DNA of 64,000 bases from a bacterium (GTDB taxonomy: Bacteria; Bdellovibrionota_G; JALEGL01), in contig JALEGL010000005.1 in the NCBI GenBank assembly GCA_022763185.1, positions 62,001 to 126,000 of the forward strand, read 5' to 3'. Shown piece after piece: positions 8,964-18,454 of the stretch. A program made the position numbers and the translations under genes. Below the pieces are notes generated by a model, which worked only from the letters and a program-made list of their open reading frames with translations, was not told where the DNA came from and did not search any database. Numbering within the stretch: position 1 is the stretch's first letter; each line of letters begins with the position of its first letter.

Positions 8964-9772
8964 CACCAGTAGCGCCCTACTCAATTATTGACTCTCATGC
9001 TCACCTCGATCAAGATGCCTTTAAGGGTGATGTTACAGGAGCAGTAGCCCGTGCAAAACAAGCAGGTGTAATTGCAATGCTACAAATCATCATGGGCCCA
9101 GACAAAGAGCAAATACAGGAAAGTCTTGATTTAGCAGAAGAGTATAAGCCATTTATGTTTCCTACATTGGGCATTCATCCGCATGATGCAAAACTTTTCA
9201 ACGATCATGCTTTAGAAACTTTAAATCATTTTTTTGACAACCATCATCTCTATGCTGTTGGTGAAATTGGCTTAGATTACTATTATGAAAACTCAGCAAA
9301 AGAAAAACAAATAGGCTGTTTTGATCAATTGCTCAATCTTGCTCAAGAAAAAAATAAACCTATTTGTGTCCATACCAGAGATGCCTTTGATGATACCTAT
9401 GCCTTATGTAAAAATCATGACATCTTTAATCGTCAAGGTGGCGTTATCCATTGTTTTTCTTCCAATAAAACTGAAGCAAGAAAGTTTCTAGACCTGGGCG
9501 CCTACATTTCTTTTTCTGGAATTGTTACCTTTAACAAAGCTCAAGACGTCCAGGAAGCTGCAAAGTATGTTCCCGTTGACAGAATACTCATTGAAACTGA
9601 CAGCCCATTCCTTGCACCGGTGCCCTTGAGGGGAAAGCGCAATGAACCTGCTTACACTGTAAAAGTTTTAGAACACATTGCTGCTTTAAAAGGTTTAAAC
9701 TCTCACGACCTAGCTAAACAAACCTTTAACAATACGCAAAGTTTATTTAAACTTCCTTTAGATGCTCAATAA
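8945..9772 (+). CDS. tatD: TatD-family metal-dependent DNase
   Basis: The 275-residue product has all TatD metal-binding segments: D-S-H-A-H-L-D near the N-terminus, G-E-I-G-L-D-Y-Y near residue 105, H-T-R-D-A-F, the H-C-F-S segment and I-E-T-D-S-P-F-L-A-P near residue 215. TatD enzymes are 3'-5' exonucleases/DNases linked to DNA repair. I take ATG 8945 over an in-frame TTG at 8933; either way the start lies inside the end of holB. Position after tmk-holB is a common bacterial gene order. The 3' end overlaps the convergent gene by 15 bases. Confidence 0.93.
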   Translation: MESSSITPVAPYSIIDSHAHLDQDAFKGDVTGAVARAKQAGVIAMLQIIMGPDKEQIQESLDLAEEYKPFMFPTLGIHPHDAKLFNDHALETLNHFFDNHHLYAVGEIGLDYYYENSAKEKQIGCFDQLLNLAQEKNKPICVHTRDAFDDTYALCKNHDIFNRQGGVIHCFSSNKTEARKFLDLGAYISFSGIVTFNKAQDVQEAAKYVPVDRILIETDSPFLAPVPLRGKRNEPAYTVKVLEHIAALKGLNSHDLAKQTFNNTQSLFKLPLDAQ

Positions 9773-10684
9773 ATAATCCAGACCAGCTGTTATCGCTGCA
9801 ACCTGAGCGACAATGCAGTTTTCATCGTCCACCTTTGGGCTATCTGGATAAACTTCAGTTGTGGTTGAATATTCTGGCTGGCTCAAAGCCATACATAAAT
9901 GTAGTTTTCTAGCGTCATATTGAATAACCCCAGGTTGATCAGTTTTGACATCCAAAATATTGCCTTGTGAATCGGCTTGGGCAATATGAGTCACTGTTTG
10001 AACGCGGTTAATCATAGCTTGATGAAAGCTTGGACAATAATTATCCTGGTCTGCAACCAGGTAAAATCCATCGGGCACTTCGTCTCGCTCTATTACCCTC
10101 CCATCTCTTGCTGCTAGAGCAGGTGTAAATTCACTGGCATCGGTATCGGTGGTTTCATGCAAATCAAAATGAACTAAAATATCTTGCCCTATGCTCTCTA
10201 CCACCTCAATAATGGATGTACATTCCTGTGCCCGACTCTCTTTATAAAAAGATCGATTTGGATCGATTGCATCAGGATTCCAGCGATTGATGGTTTCATA
10301 GCTCCATGGACTTACACAGGGAAAAATTAAAAAATTAAAATCATCTTTATATCTTTTTGCATGCATTTCTAAAAAACGTAAGGCTCCGTGGACACCGCTG
10401 GTCTCATAACCATGAACACCTCCTGTTATTAGAACATTGGGCTTGGTCTTTGACCAGTTGTGACTTTTTACTAAAAACTGCGGATATTGTTTAAACCTAT
10501 AATCCAGAATGCCAAATCGCTCTAAAGCAAAGTGCTCTGTTGCTAGCTTTTGAAGAGGCACGCAAACATCTTTTTCATAAGACCTTTGAACAACTTGCTT
10601 TTCAAACCATTGCTTTTTTTCTTCTTTTGACCAAGCTTTTCCTGGTTCACCTATTGGATAATAATTTTGAGTTGTTTTCATCAT
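9758..10684 (-). CDS. M14-type metallocarboxypeptidase / AstE-AspA-like hydrolase
   Basis: The 308-residue product has the zinc-site pattern of the M14 fold: G-G-V-H-G-Y-E-T (H and E ligands) near residue 85 and, about 85 residues later, H-F-D-L-H-E-T-T-D-T-D with the third ligand. No signal peptide is visible, so it acts in the cytoplasm. The family includes succinylglutamate desuccinylase, aspartoacylase and amide-bond hydrolases; the substrate cannot be chosen from sequence alone. The gene is convergent with tatD, with overlapping ends. Confidence 0.82.
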   Translation of the reverse strand: MMKTTQNYYPIGEPGKAWSKEEKKQWFEKQVVQRSYEKDVCVPLQKLATEHFALERFGILDYRFKQYPQFLVKSHNWSKTKPNVLITGGVHGYETSGVHGALRFLEMHAKRYKDDFNFLIFPCVSPWSYETINRWNPDAIDPNRSFYKESRAQECTSIIEVVESIGQDILVHFDLHETTDTDASEFTPALAARDGRVIERDEVPDGFYLVADQDNYCPSFHQAMINRVQTVTHIAQADSQGNILDVKTDQPGVIQYDARKLHLCMALSQPEYSTTTEVYPDSPKVDDENCIVAQVAAITAGLDYLLSI

Positions 10685-10728
10685 TGAACAAATGTTTACC
10701 TTATAACATTGACTTTTGTCGACAATAT

Positions 10729-11631
10729 CTAATTTTCAAAAACTTGATCCAAGGTCTGAACTTGTCCCAAATCTACTTCCAGTTCATTTAACTCACGATT
10801 GGCACTGTTGAAACTATTTTCAGATATAGCGGACTCAACTTGCTTTAAACGAATATTGAAATCATTTTTTTCATCAATGGTTAGTTGACTGGTGGCTACT
10901 TTTTCTGAAATTTTTCTGTATTTTTGCTTCACATAACCCCGTGAAACTCTGGCATCTTTAAGCTTACTCTCTATGACAGCCAGTTTTTCATTGGTTTTTT
11001 CAATATCACCAAACTTTATATAATTGTCTATGCTTAAACTTTCAGGAATCAAGTGGTTAACATCTTCCCCAGAAAAGCCTCTTCTTGAAGCAAAGTTTTT
11101 CAGCTCTAGCCATTGTCGACGTACCTTTTCTCTTGGATCTAATGTTTCATTTACAGTATTTTTTTGACTCGGTTTTTCTGTTGGGGTTGCATCTACAGCC
11201 ACTTTTACATTTTTATCTTTACTGTTCTTGTTGTCTTCTGGCACATCTTGTTTGGTAAAATCTGAAGACAACTCAACTTTTTTATCTGCTTCAGAGGCTT
11301 GAGCTCCCTCTTCTTGCTTCTTTGTTTCTACTACTTGTTCTTTAACAAGAGAAACAGCTTTCTCTTCTGTATTTTTTTCTTCATTGTTCTCATTGTTTTT
11401 GGGGGCATCTTGCTTTACTTTTTCTACATCTTTTTCTTCCGGTTCGTTGTTTTGCTCACCAGACTCATTTTTATTTTTTTGCGCCAACAACTGTGTCTGA
11501 TCTTCCGATTTGATGTTTTCTTGTTGCTTAACCATTACAGGCACGATGACATTGAATTGCTCTTCCTTGTAAACTTCTTCACAAGACTGAACAAACAGCA
11601 ATAGACATAGACTTAATATCTTTTTAATCAT
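10729..11631 (-). CDS. lipoprotein with charged low-complexity linker and helical C-terminal domain
   Basis: From ATG 11631 the product is 300 residues and begins with a lipobox signal (MIKKILSLCLLLFVQSC). A longer frame starting at 11706 would add a basic stretch with no signal and is less likely. Residues about 25-185 are a Glu/Lys/Asn/Gln-rich low-complexity segment; the last 110 residues are predicted helical and Lys/Glu-rich (LDPREKVRRQWLELKN onward). The start overlaps the end of the upstream gene by 8 bases (ATGATTAA), so translation is coupled. I infer a periplasmic spacer tethered to a membrane with a helical end domain; the function is unknown. Confidence 0.75.
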   Translation of the reverse strand: MIKKILSLCLLLFVQSCEEVYKEEQFNVIVPVMVKQQENIKSEDQTQLLAQKNKNESGEQNNEPEEKDVEKVKQDAPKNNENNEEKNTEEKAVSLVKEQVVETKKQEEGAQASEADKKVELSSDFTKQDVPEDNKNSKDKNVKVAVDATPTEKPSQKNTVNETLDPREKVRRQWLELKNFASRRGFSGEDVNHLIPESLSIDNYIKFGDIEKTNEKLAVIESKLKDARVSRGYVKQKYRKISEKVATSQLTIDEKNDFNIRLKQVESAISENSFNSANRELNELEVDLGQVQTLDQVFEN

Positions 11632-12880
11632 GAGACTCATCCTTATCTTTCTCACCCTGCCGATAACGAATCTCAGAATATCTACATAATCCACCCCAAA
11701 CAGCAACGCCTAAACCGCTTTGAAAACCAGCATTTGGTGACGAAGTTTGGATATCCGATTTTTTTAAGCGCCAGTTTTCTTCACCGTTGATAATACCCAC
11801 GACCTCATCAGATAAGCATTGTATCTCAATATAATACCAACGATCTTTTTCTATATTCAATGTATTTTGAGTACGTGCATAACCTGCGACTTCTGTTCTA
11901 GTATTATGCCAACCACCAATAACCCATGTTAATTGATGGGAACCTACTGGAAAAAGGATAATAAATGCATCTTGGCCTGCCATTTTTAATGCCTTAAGCT
12001 GATAGTCATATTTTGATTCAATAGGTAAATCTTTTCTTACAGCACTAGACCCCCAAGGTCTGGCAATCAGGTCTTCACCTGACATATAAATCACGCCTTC
12101 TTTTGACCAAGCACTCACGTCTCCATCAGGAAGCAAAAGACTCCAAGACTTGCCTTTATCATCAATAAAAACTGGCTCTGTTTTGCCTGTATCATCATCT
12201 TCAATCCACTGTACTTCAAATTCTTCTTTTTCAAGTTCAGTATATAAACTTGGATCTATAATTTTTTTTCTTTTCCCAATAAAGGGACCAAAAATAATAC
12301 TTAGAAAAGATAATGTGGTTAAGCTATAGATAAAAAACAAAATATAACGATACGCTCTTCCAAAAGAAAGCCCCAAAATATAGCCTGGAACGGCATATGC
12401 AACCTTAACTTGCCCTAAAGCATCCTCATCATTTTGATAGTCCGATGGAATCAAATTAGCATGAACCACATGCAAATGAGGGTTAACGTAGGTTTTTTGA
12501 TTATCCAGTAAATTATTCAGCAATAAATCTCTAGGTGCAGTCTTAACATCGTGCTCTAACATGGCCGAAACTTGATGTATCTTTTTTGGATGGAAAAAAG
12601 CTTGTCGGTAAGCTAGTGGCTTATATGAAAAAACTAAATATACAATTTGATCATTGCGTGTGATAAATTTTTTCCATAACTCATCATTGACCTCGCCAGT
12701 TCCAGCTGCATTAAAGCCGAGCTCTTGTGCTAGCCTAAATGTATTCTCTCTGAGCCTAAATTCAAACGATTCCAGCCAAAAATAACGTATTGCTGTGCAT
12801 GTTATAGAAATAAAAATAAATGCAATAAATAGCAAAAACTTTAATTCAAAAATTTTAGTTCTAGGTTGCGTAACTTCCAT
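11624..12880 (-). CDS. membrane-anchored protein with ConA-like (DUF1080-type) C-terminal domain
   Basis: The 418-residue product has a membrane helix at about residues 14-34, an extracytoplasmic stretch of about 130 residues, a second helix near residues 178-198 followed by a K-R-K-K, and a C-terminal domain of about 200 residues. That domain reads like a concanavalin-like sandwich of the 3-keto-disaccharide hydrolase/DUF1080 type: HNTRTEVAGYARTQ, then DRWYYIEIQ and the GVAVWGGLCRYSEIRYR ending. After the second helix it should face the cytoplasm if the first is an uncleaved anchor, which is odd for a glycan-binding fold; topology is uncertain. It is first in a two-gene unit with the lipoprotein. 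Confidence 0.7.
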   Translation of the reverse strand: MEVTQPRTKIFELKFLLFIAFIFISITCTAIRYFWLESFEFRLRENTFRLAQELGFNAAGTGEVNDELWKKFITRNDQIVYLVFSYKPLAYRQAFFHPKKIHQVSAMLEHDVKTAPRDLLLNNLLDNQKTYVNPHLHVVHANLIPSDYQNDEDALGQVKVAYAVPGYILGLSFGRAYRYILFFIYSLTTLSFLSIIFGPFIGKRKKIIDPSLYTELEKEEFEVQWIEDDDTGKTEPVFIDDKGKSWSLLLPDGDVSAWSKEGVIYMSGEDLIARPWGSSAVRKDLPIESKYDYQLKALKMAGQDAFIILFPVGSHQLTWVIGGWHNTRTEVAGYARTQNTLNIEKDRWYYIEIQCLSDEVVGIINGEENWRLKKSDIQTSSPNAGFQSGLGVAVWGGLCRYSEIRYRQGEKDKDESHD

Positions 12881-13121
12881 AAAATTCAGTTGCCATGTTA
12901 AGGTCTATAAACTGAAGATTCATTTATAGTACCCTCTTTTACATAACGTTAAGTTGCATCTTATAGTCTACCAGATATTACTTAGAAGTAGAAACTATTA
13001 TCCGTTTACAATAGCGTAATTGATACCAGTAGGCATTTAAATTTAAAATATGCCCTAAAATGAAATGAATTGTTTTTGAAATCTTAATATTTAAGCTTAA
13101 ATACTTAGTCCAAATTTAAGC

Positions 13122-13469
13122 TTATTCTGAGTCCACTATAGTTTTCTCTATAATATCCACCATTTTTGGATCGGGATCAATAAAACGCACCCCCACGCCA
13201 TATAATTGCTTGCCAAAACTATTGGGATCACTCAAACTCATCAAACGAGTTACTTTGCCTTTTAAAATATAATGCCCTAGATCATCTGGAAAACGCATTT
13301 CCAGTTCAATTTCGGCATTGGGGTCTAAGAGTTTATCTGTTTTGATAAAAATACCCCCACCACTGATATTATGCGTATACTCGTGCACCAAGTCTTCTAA
13401 AGTCTTAAAAATAACTTTAACTTTAGCGTCAACCCGCTTATGCAGCCTTTTTTCTGAATAGTCGCTCAC
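13122..13469 (-). CDS. PilZ-domain c-di-GMP receptor protein
   Basis: The 115-residue product is a stand-alone PilZ domain. It keeps both c-di-GMP motifs: R-L-H-K-R (RxxxR) near the N-terminus and N-I-S-G-G-G (NxSxxG) about 30 residues later. I choose GTG 13469 because GAGGGG sits five bases before it; a TTG at 13481 in the same frame overlaps the stop of the preceding PilZ gene (TTGA). It probably binds c-di-GMP and acts on motility or an envelope process through a partner not visible here. Confidence 0.88.
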   Translation of the reverse strand: MSDYSEKRLHKRVDAKVKVIFKTLEDLVHEYTHNISGGGIFIKTDKLLDPNAEIELEMRFPDDLGHYILKGKVTRLMSLSDPNSFGKQLYGVGVRFIDPDPKMVDIIEKTIVDSE

Positions 13470-13477
13470 ATTTCCCC

Positions 13478-13840
13478 TCAAGACATGCTTTCTAATAACG
13501 CTAATTTTTTAATCACAGCTAAAATACTTTGCCGATCCAAATCACTTAGCTGAACAAATTTCAGTCCCATTCCAGCATGATAATTTTCTTTTGCTTGTTC
13601 TTTAACTGGGTTGATCCACATCACCTCAGCTTTTGCCTCTATTTCAACTCCACTATCTGGTAATGTAAATTTTAAATGAACGACTGTCCCCAGGTCCATG
13701 GGTTGGTCTGTTTCTAAGAAAATCCCATGTTCACTGATGTTGGTTGCATTTTCAAAAAGGTAATTACCCTCCTTTAAAAAATCAACTTTAAACTCAACAG
13801 GAACTCTTTTTGACTCTCTTTGATCGCTAAAATTTTGCAT
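13478..13840 (-). CDS. PilZ-domain c-di-GMP receptor protein
   Basis: The 120-residue product is a second stand-alone PilZ domain, with R-E-S-K-R near residue 7 and N-I-S-E-H-G about 26 residues later, both intact for c-di-GMP binding. It is transcribed just ahead of the other PilZ gene and their ends touch. The two share about the same length and motif spacing but differ clearly in sequence, so the pair is an old duplication or a heterologous pair rather than a fresh one. Confidence 0.9.
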   Translation of the reverse strand: MQNFSDQRESKRVPVEFKVDFLKEGNYLFENATNISEHGIFLETDQPMDLGTVVHLKFTLPDSGVEIEAKAEVMWINPVKEQAKENYHAGMGLKFVQLSDLDRQSILAVIKKLALLESMS

Positions 13841-13930
13841 ATATCATCGCTACCATAGCTATTATTGCTTGTAAAAGTATTCTAGAAAACTTAATTTTTC
13901 ATTTTCAAACAAGATAAAGCTAAAGCTTAC

Positions 13931-14530
13931 TTAATGAATAATCCTTTCTTCTTGTTCAAAAACGACAATTCCTTTTTCTTTTAATCGTTTTAAAAGATGT
14001 TTATTTTTTGTCGCAAGCCAACGTTCATATAAAGCCAGTAAGTTTTTATTGTTGGTCATATTCATGTCTTCACTCAACTCTGACATAATAAATACCAAAT
14101 CTTTAAAGTGCTTAGCCAACAAAGAAAAAATTTTAATCTCTTTCTCCTGATTTAACCTTGTTTGTATATCGGAAGCTTGTTCATAAGCCAGTGAACCCAT
14201 CTGAATATAATAGTCTATATCAAATAACTGTTGATTGAAATAATCGGAAAAAAATCCTGCTACATACAATGATCGATCCCCTACTGCAACCAAGTCTTTA
14301 AAGCGCTTAAACTGTGAAGCTTCTTTAATGGCTTTTCCCCATGAAAAAGCCAAAGGCACTTCTCCTTCAGAGTCAAAGGAAAAAATATTTTCGCTACGAA
14401 CCGCCTTTAAACATAAACTCACCATATAGATTTGTATAAACTCATCCAAATCTAAATTATGTTGTTCTAAAATACTAAAAATACGCTTGCTAAAAAATTT
14501 TTCTAGTTGTTCATAGGGTGACTGCTCCAA
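13931..14530 (-). CDS. hypothetical cytoplasmic protein
   Basis: The 199-residue product has no signal peptide or membrane helix and appears largely helical (MEQSPYEQLEKFFSKR onward). I recognise no family. The start is TTG 14530: AGGAGG lies about six bases upstream, a strong ribosome-binding site that supports this unusual start. A TATAAT on the minus strand near 14588-14593 could be its promoter. It lies between the sigma-54 activator and the PilZ pair on the same strand, so it may belong to the same regulatory group. Confidence 0.72.
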   Translation of the reverse strand: MEQSPYEQLEKFFSKRIFSILEQHNLDLDEFIQIYMVSLCLKAVRSENIFSFDSEGEVPLAFSWGKAIKEASQFKRFKDLVAVGDRSLYVAGFFSDYFNQQLFDIDYYIQMGSLAYEQASDIQTRLNQEKEIKIFSLLAKHFKDLVFIMSELSEDMNMTNNKNLLALYERWLATKNKHLLKRLKEKGIVVFEQEERIIH

Positions 14531-14638
14531 TAAAACCTCCTGGATTTTTTTGAGTATGAAATAGAGCTATAAAATACTCTTAATTCTATTATACCAAAAA
14601 CAAACTAAAAAAATCTAGCAGATATTATTTAAGCCTAA

Positions 14639-16474
14639 TCACTCTTCCTTAATTTCATATTTCTTAATCTTAGAAACCAAGGTTCTTCGAGGGACATTCA
14701 GCATTTGTGCAGCTTTGGTTTGATTCCAACTATTTTTTTTCAAGGCATTAATAATCAATTGTTTTTCATAGCCATCTACAATCTCTTTCATATCGCCCAC
14801 TTCAGTGTCAACAGGTATAGATTGTTGAATCTGTCCATGATCACTTTGAGTTACTTGTTGGCTTTCTGGCTTTAAACCAGCCATACTAATTTTATTGGAT
14901 AAATCTTCAGGCTTTATCGTATCGCCTTCAGAAATAATGACTGATCGTTCAACTGTATTTTTTAACTCTCTAATATTTCCTGGCCAATTGTACTGGTGCA
15001 TTAAACCCAAAGCTTGTGAAGAAATATGCTTACGATCAAAACCATTTTCCTCACATACTGACTCAATAAAAGCATCAACCAAATATGGAATCTCTTCTCT
15101 TCTTTCACGCAAGGGTGGTATCTCTATTGTAGCTGCATTTAAACGATAAAATAAGTCTTCTCTAAATTTCCCTTCCTGAACCAAATTATCCAATTTTAAA
15201 TTGGTTGCTGCAACAATCCTAACGTCACTTGAAATTTCTTTGTTAGAACCTACACGCATAAATGTTTTGTTTTGCAAGACACGCAACAACTTGGCTTGAG
15301 TTTTTAATGGCATCTCTCCAACTTCATCTAAAAAAATAGTTCCGCCATTGGCTGTTTCAAATAAACCAATCTTGGTTTGATCAGCACCGGTAAAAGCACC
15401 TTTTTCATGACCAAACAACTCACTTTCCAGTAAAGTTTCTGTTAACGCCGCACAATTGACACAAACCATTTGTTCATTTTTACGGTCACTATGGTAATGG
15501 ATGGCTTCAGCAATCACTTCTTTTCCAACACCCGTTTCACCCAATAAAAGTACCGTAATTTTAGATTGGGCTACTCTTTGCGCCAAGCTGAAAAGTTCTT
15601 GCATCTTTTTGCTTTTAATAATGGCTTCTTGTTTACCCATGCTGAATTTACGAACATCTTGTTTAGCATGGGCAACATGCCCCTTATTGGATGCTTTTGC
15701 AGACTTTAACGCTTCTCTAGATTTTTCTACCAATAAATCTATGGAGCCGCCGTCTTCTGGAAAACTGGCCACACCGACAAATACGGCTTTTCTATCTGCA
15801 GAAGGTACTTCTTTAAAAATCCTTTCCCCTAAAGCCACTGCATTGGCTTGATCTGTTTCTGGTAGCATCAACTCAAGTTGATTGCGTCCATAATGGCCAA
15901 CCACATCCATGGTTCGAATCATTTTTCTTATTTTTTCTATAATCCTAGCAAAATCTTGTAGTTTAAACGGTACTTGGTCATCTTGAATCTGAATCATTGC
16001 TAAAGACAAAGGTCGTTTGTAGCGATGCGCCCTATCCATTTCTTCATGTAAACGCTGATCAAAGTAACTGTGCGGTAAGACACCAAATTTTTCTAAGCCC
16101 ACGGGATTACGCAAAGAAAACCTAAAAACGTGCTCTCCAATTTGGATTTGATCACCTTCTTCTAAAACCATGGTGCGCAACAAAGGTTCACCATTAAGCA
16201 AGCTGCCATTGGTACTCCCCAAGTCCTCAACAACGACTTGACCGGATTTATTATCAAACTTGAGATGGGCTCTAGAGATTTGCCGGTCATCAATGGTAAT
16301 TTTGCAACTCTGACTTCTTCCTAAATCTGTCGCCCCTTGATTGATAGGGTACACACTGCCGGCTAATGGACCTTCAATCACCAACAAAAATCCACGATCT
16401 AAGAGTAACTCTTCTTCTTGTAAATCTCGCGTATCCAGTTGCGGCAGGGTTTTTTCATTTTCAATTTGAGACAT
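14639..16474 (-). CDS. FHA - GGDEF-like - sigma-54 AAA+ - Fis HTH transcriptional activator
   Basis: The 611-residue product has four parts. Residues about 28-118 form an FHA domain (G-R-S-Q-S-C, S-R-A-H, G-S-T-N-G) that should bind phosphothreonine. Residues about 135-268 resemble a GGDEF domain, but the signature is G-R-N-Q-L, so cyclase activity is unlikely. The AAA+ sigma-54 interaction domain follows ([20 protein letters not shown]), with the GAFTGA loop intact. A Fis-type helix-turn-helix ends the protein ([20 protein letters not shown]). It activates sigma-54 promoters, probably under control of a Ser/Thr kinase and perhaps of c-di-nucleotide. A TATAAT is 6 bases before the ATG. Confidence 0.92.
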   Translation of the reverse strand: MSQIENEKTLPQLDTRDLQEEELLLDRGFLLVIEGPLAGSVYPINQGATDLGRSQSCKITIDDRQISRAHLKFDNKSGQVVVEDLGSTNGSLLNGEPLLRTMVLEEGDQIQIGEHVFRFSLRNPVGLEKFGVLPHSYFDQRLHEEMDRAHRYKRPLSLAMIQIQDDQVPFKLQDFARIIEKIRKMIRTMDVVGHYGRNQLELMLPETDQANAVALGERIFKEVPSADRKAVFVGVASFPEDGGSIDLLVEKSREALKSAKASNKGHVAHAKQDVRKFSMGKQEAIIKSKKMQELFSLAQRVAQSKITVLLLGETGVGKEVIAEAIHYHSDRKNEQMVCVNCAALTETLLESELFGHEKGAFTGADQTKIGLFETANGGTIFLDEVGEMPLKTQAKLLRVLQNKTFMRVGSNKEISSDVRIVAATNLKLDNLVQEGKFREDLFYRLNAATIEIPPLRERREEIPYLVDAFIESVCEENGFDRKHISSQALGLMHQYNWPGNIRELKNTVERSVIISEGDTIKPEDLSNKISMAGLKPESQQVTQSDHGQIQQSIPVDTEVGDMKEIVDGYEKQLIINALKKNSWNQTKAAQMLNVPRRTLVSKIKKYEIKEE

Positions 16475-16576
16475 GCTTCTATTATAACCAACTGCCTATT
16501 TTTTGCACATCAAAAAGTACCTTAAACACAAAAACGTGGTCTTTTTTACCATCTTTGACTACAGTGAATATACATC

Positions 16577-17374
16577 ATGCAAGATATTGAAAAAGCTGCC
16601 ATCCAAGCAGCTCAAAAAGCCCAAGAGATACAAAAGCAGTATTTTAAAAAATCGGACCTTCAGATACAGCATAAAGGCGTCCTTGACCTGGTCACGCAAG
16701 CTGATTTGGACTCACAAAATGCCATCATTGACACTCTAAAGCAGCATTTTCCATCACATCAATTTTTGGCTGAGGAAAACGATATGGATAAAAGTCAATA
16801 CCAAAACAAACCGACATGGATCATTGACCCTCTGGATGGCACCACCAATTTTTCTAAACAATTCCCCTATTTTGCAATATCGATCGCTCTTTATGATCAA
16901 AATGCAATCCAATTTGCCCTCATTGTCAACCCAATGATGGATGACTGGTACATTGCACATAAAAACCAAGGCGCCTACAAAAATAAAAAAGCTCTACATG
17001 TCAGCAGCACCAAAGAGCTCGATCAAGCATTTTTGGTCACAGGCTTCCCTTATGATCGTAGAATATCGCGCAATAACAACCTAGAAACATTTAAGCACAT
17101 GGAGCTTAACAGCTTATGTGTGCGCAGAACTGGGGCTGCCGCACTTGACTTAGCTTATGTTGCTGAAGGCGTTTTTGACGGTTTTTGGGAAATTAAACTC
17201 AAACCCTGGGATATTGCAGCTGGGATACTCTTAATTGAAGAAGCTGGTGGTATTGTTACAGACTATTCTGGTCAGCCCATTACAGATTTATGGAAACAAC
17301 AAATCATTGCCAGCAACCCTTCCATTCATCCAGAGTTCGTTCAGCAAATTAGTTCATTGAACAATGATAATTAA
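16577..17374 (+). CDS. suhB: inositol monophosphatase family protein (SuhB-like)
   Basis: The 265-residue product has the metal-binding motifs of the family: A-E-E-N-D near residue 68, W-I-I-D-P-L-D-G-T-T-N-F near residue 85 and K-P-W-D-I-A-A-G near residue 213. The usual length is about 260-270. It hydrolyses inositol phosphate or a related sugar phosphate in the cytoplasm; in many bacteria the SuhB homologue also has a transcription role, which cannot be judged here. It is divergent from the sigma-54 activator. Confidence 0.9.
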   Translation: MQDIEKAAIQAAQKAQEIQKQYFKKSDLQIQHKGVLDLVTQADLDSQNAIIDTLKQHFPSHQFLAEENDMDKSQYQNKPTWIIDPLDGTTNFSKQFPYFAISIALYDQNAIQFALIVNPMMDDWYIAHKNQGAYKNKKALHVSSTKELDQAFLVTGFPYDRRISRNNNLETFKHMELNSLCVRRTGAAALDLAYVAEGVFDGFWEIKLKPWDIAAGILLIEEAGGIVTDYSGQPITDLWKQQIIASNPSIHPEFVQQISSLNNDN

Positions 17375-17649
17375 ACCTTAAGCTATTTTCTCTTTGTATG
17401 CTTTGACTCCAATACTTAGAAGCCTCAAAGCCCATTGAGTCATAAATAGCTGACAATCAGACAGGTCAATTCAAGCCCACCTGCCTTAAGACAGATATCA
17501 CTTTATTGATGTCCACAAGCCATTCATTCTATAGCTTGAAGCATCATGCATTTTATTTTTTCTCTAAGCACCAAGAAAAACAAAAATCAGATTTTTATTG
17601 ATATCGGTGAAAGGGCACAACGGCCCCCTAGAAAAATACCAAAGCAATC

Positions 17650-18435
17650 TTACTTCATATTAATAAAAGGAACGCTGTTACCCATCATGTACTGAGGCAA
17701 TTTTCCGTCCCATTTTTGTACCGCTTCATACTCCACCAAGCTTTTATTTTGTGTTAATGCCCTTGCTCTAATAGACATAGACTCCGCTTCAGCTTTGGCA
17801 GAAATGACTTTTTGTTTGGCTTCTTCTTCAATTTGCTTGGTTTTATTCTCAGCTTGTGAGGCATTTTGAATAGCAATCACTTTACGTTCAACAGCTTGTT
17901 CAAAGGCATCTTCATAAGAAATATCAGTCATTTCAAAACGATTAACATCAATAAACTTATCCCTTAAGCCCTCTCTTATTGCCTCTTGTGCTTCAACCGT
18001 TGCTTTTTGTCGATTACCAATCAAATCAACTGCATCCCATTTACCAATCACCGCTTTCAATGAACCTTCAATCACTTGTGGAATCACGCGTTCACGCCAG
18101 TTTAACCCTAAGTTTTGATAAACATCATGCACATGTGCTTTATCTAGAGCAAAGTTGATCACATAACGAATGGTGGCCTGCTGAACATCTTTGGTATACG
18201 TTTGAGTTTCTCCACTTAACTTCAACACACGCACTTCCAAGTCTTGAATTTTGGTGGTGATTGGATTGTAAAAATATAAACCTTCATCCAAGGGTTCTCC
18301 CACCACTTTTCCAAAGCGAGTTTTAACACCACGGTGACCGGTATCAACAATTTTTATTCCATAACCTGTAATTGCTCCAATCAAAACGACTGCTGCAATC
18401 ACAACCAAAATTACATTTCTTTTCATTTCATCCAT
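17650..18435 (-). CDS. prohibitin-like SPFH (band 7) membrane protein
   Basis: The 261-residue product has one N-terminal membrane helix (about residues 6-26), a band-7 domain starting D-T-G-H-R-G-V-K-T-R-F-G-K-V, and a long Ala/Glu coiled segment (about 180-230). The length and layout match prohibitin/HflC-type proteins that form membrane-anchored rings at lipid microdomains and regulate proteases. GGAGG precedes the ATG. It follows ilvA by 19 bases, so the two are co-transcribed, though a functional link is not obvious. A second SPFH protein is encoded at 50673-51587. Confidence 0.88.
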   Translation of the reverse strand: MDEMKRNVILVVIAAVVLIGAITGYGIKIVDTGHRGVKTRFGKVVGEPLDEGLYFYNPITTKIQDLEVRVLKLSGETQTYTKDVQQATIRYVINFALDKAHVHDVYQNLGLNWRERVIPQVIEGSLKAVIGKWDAVDLIGNRQKATVEAQEAIREGLRDKFIDVNRFEMTDISYEDAFEQAVERKVIAIQNASQAENKTKQIEEEAKQKVISAKAEAESMSIRARALTQNKSLVEYEAVQKWDGKLPQYMMGNSVPFINMK

Positions 18436-18454
18436 TAGCTTTAAACCTCCAATT

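Noticed and set aside
15501-15851. 116-residue plus-strand frame inside the sigma-54 activator gene
   Set aside because: Antisense shadow: the minus-strand frame has clear AAA+ and GGDEF-like motifs, while this one shows none.
17580-17650. GGGC ... GCCC and AAAAATC ... GATTTTT as terminator of the SPFH gene
   Set aside because: The first stem is only 4 bases and the second has almost no loop, so neither is convincing.
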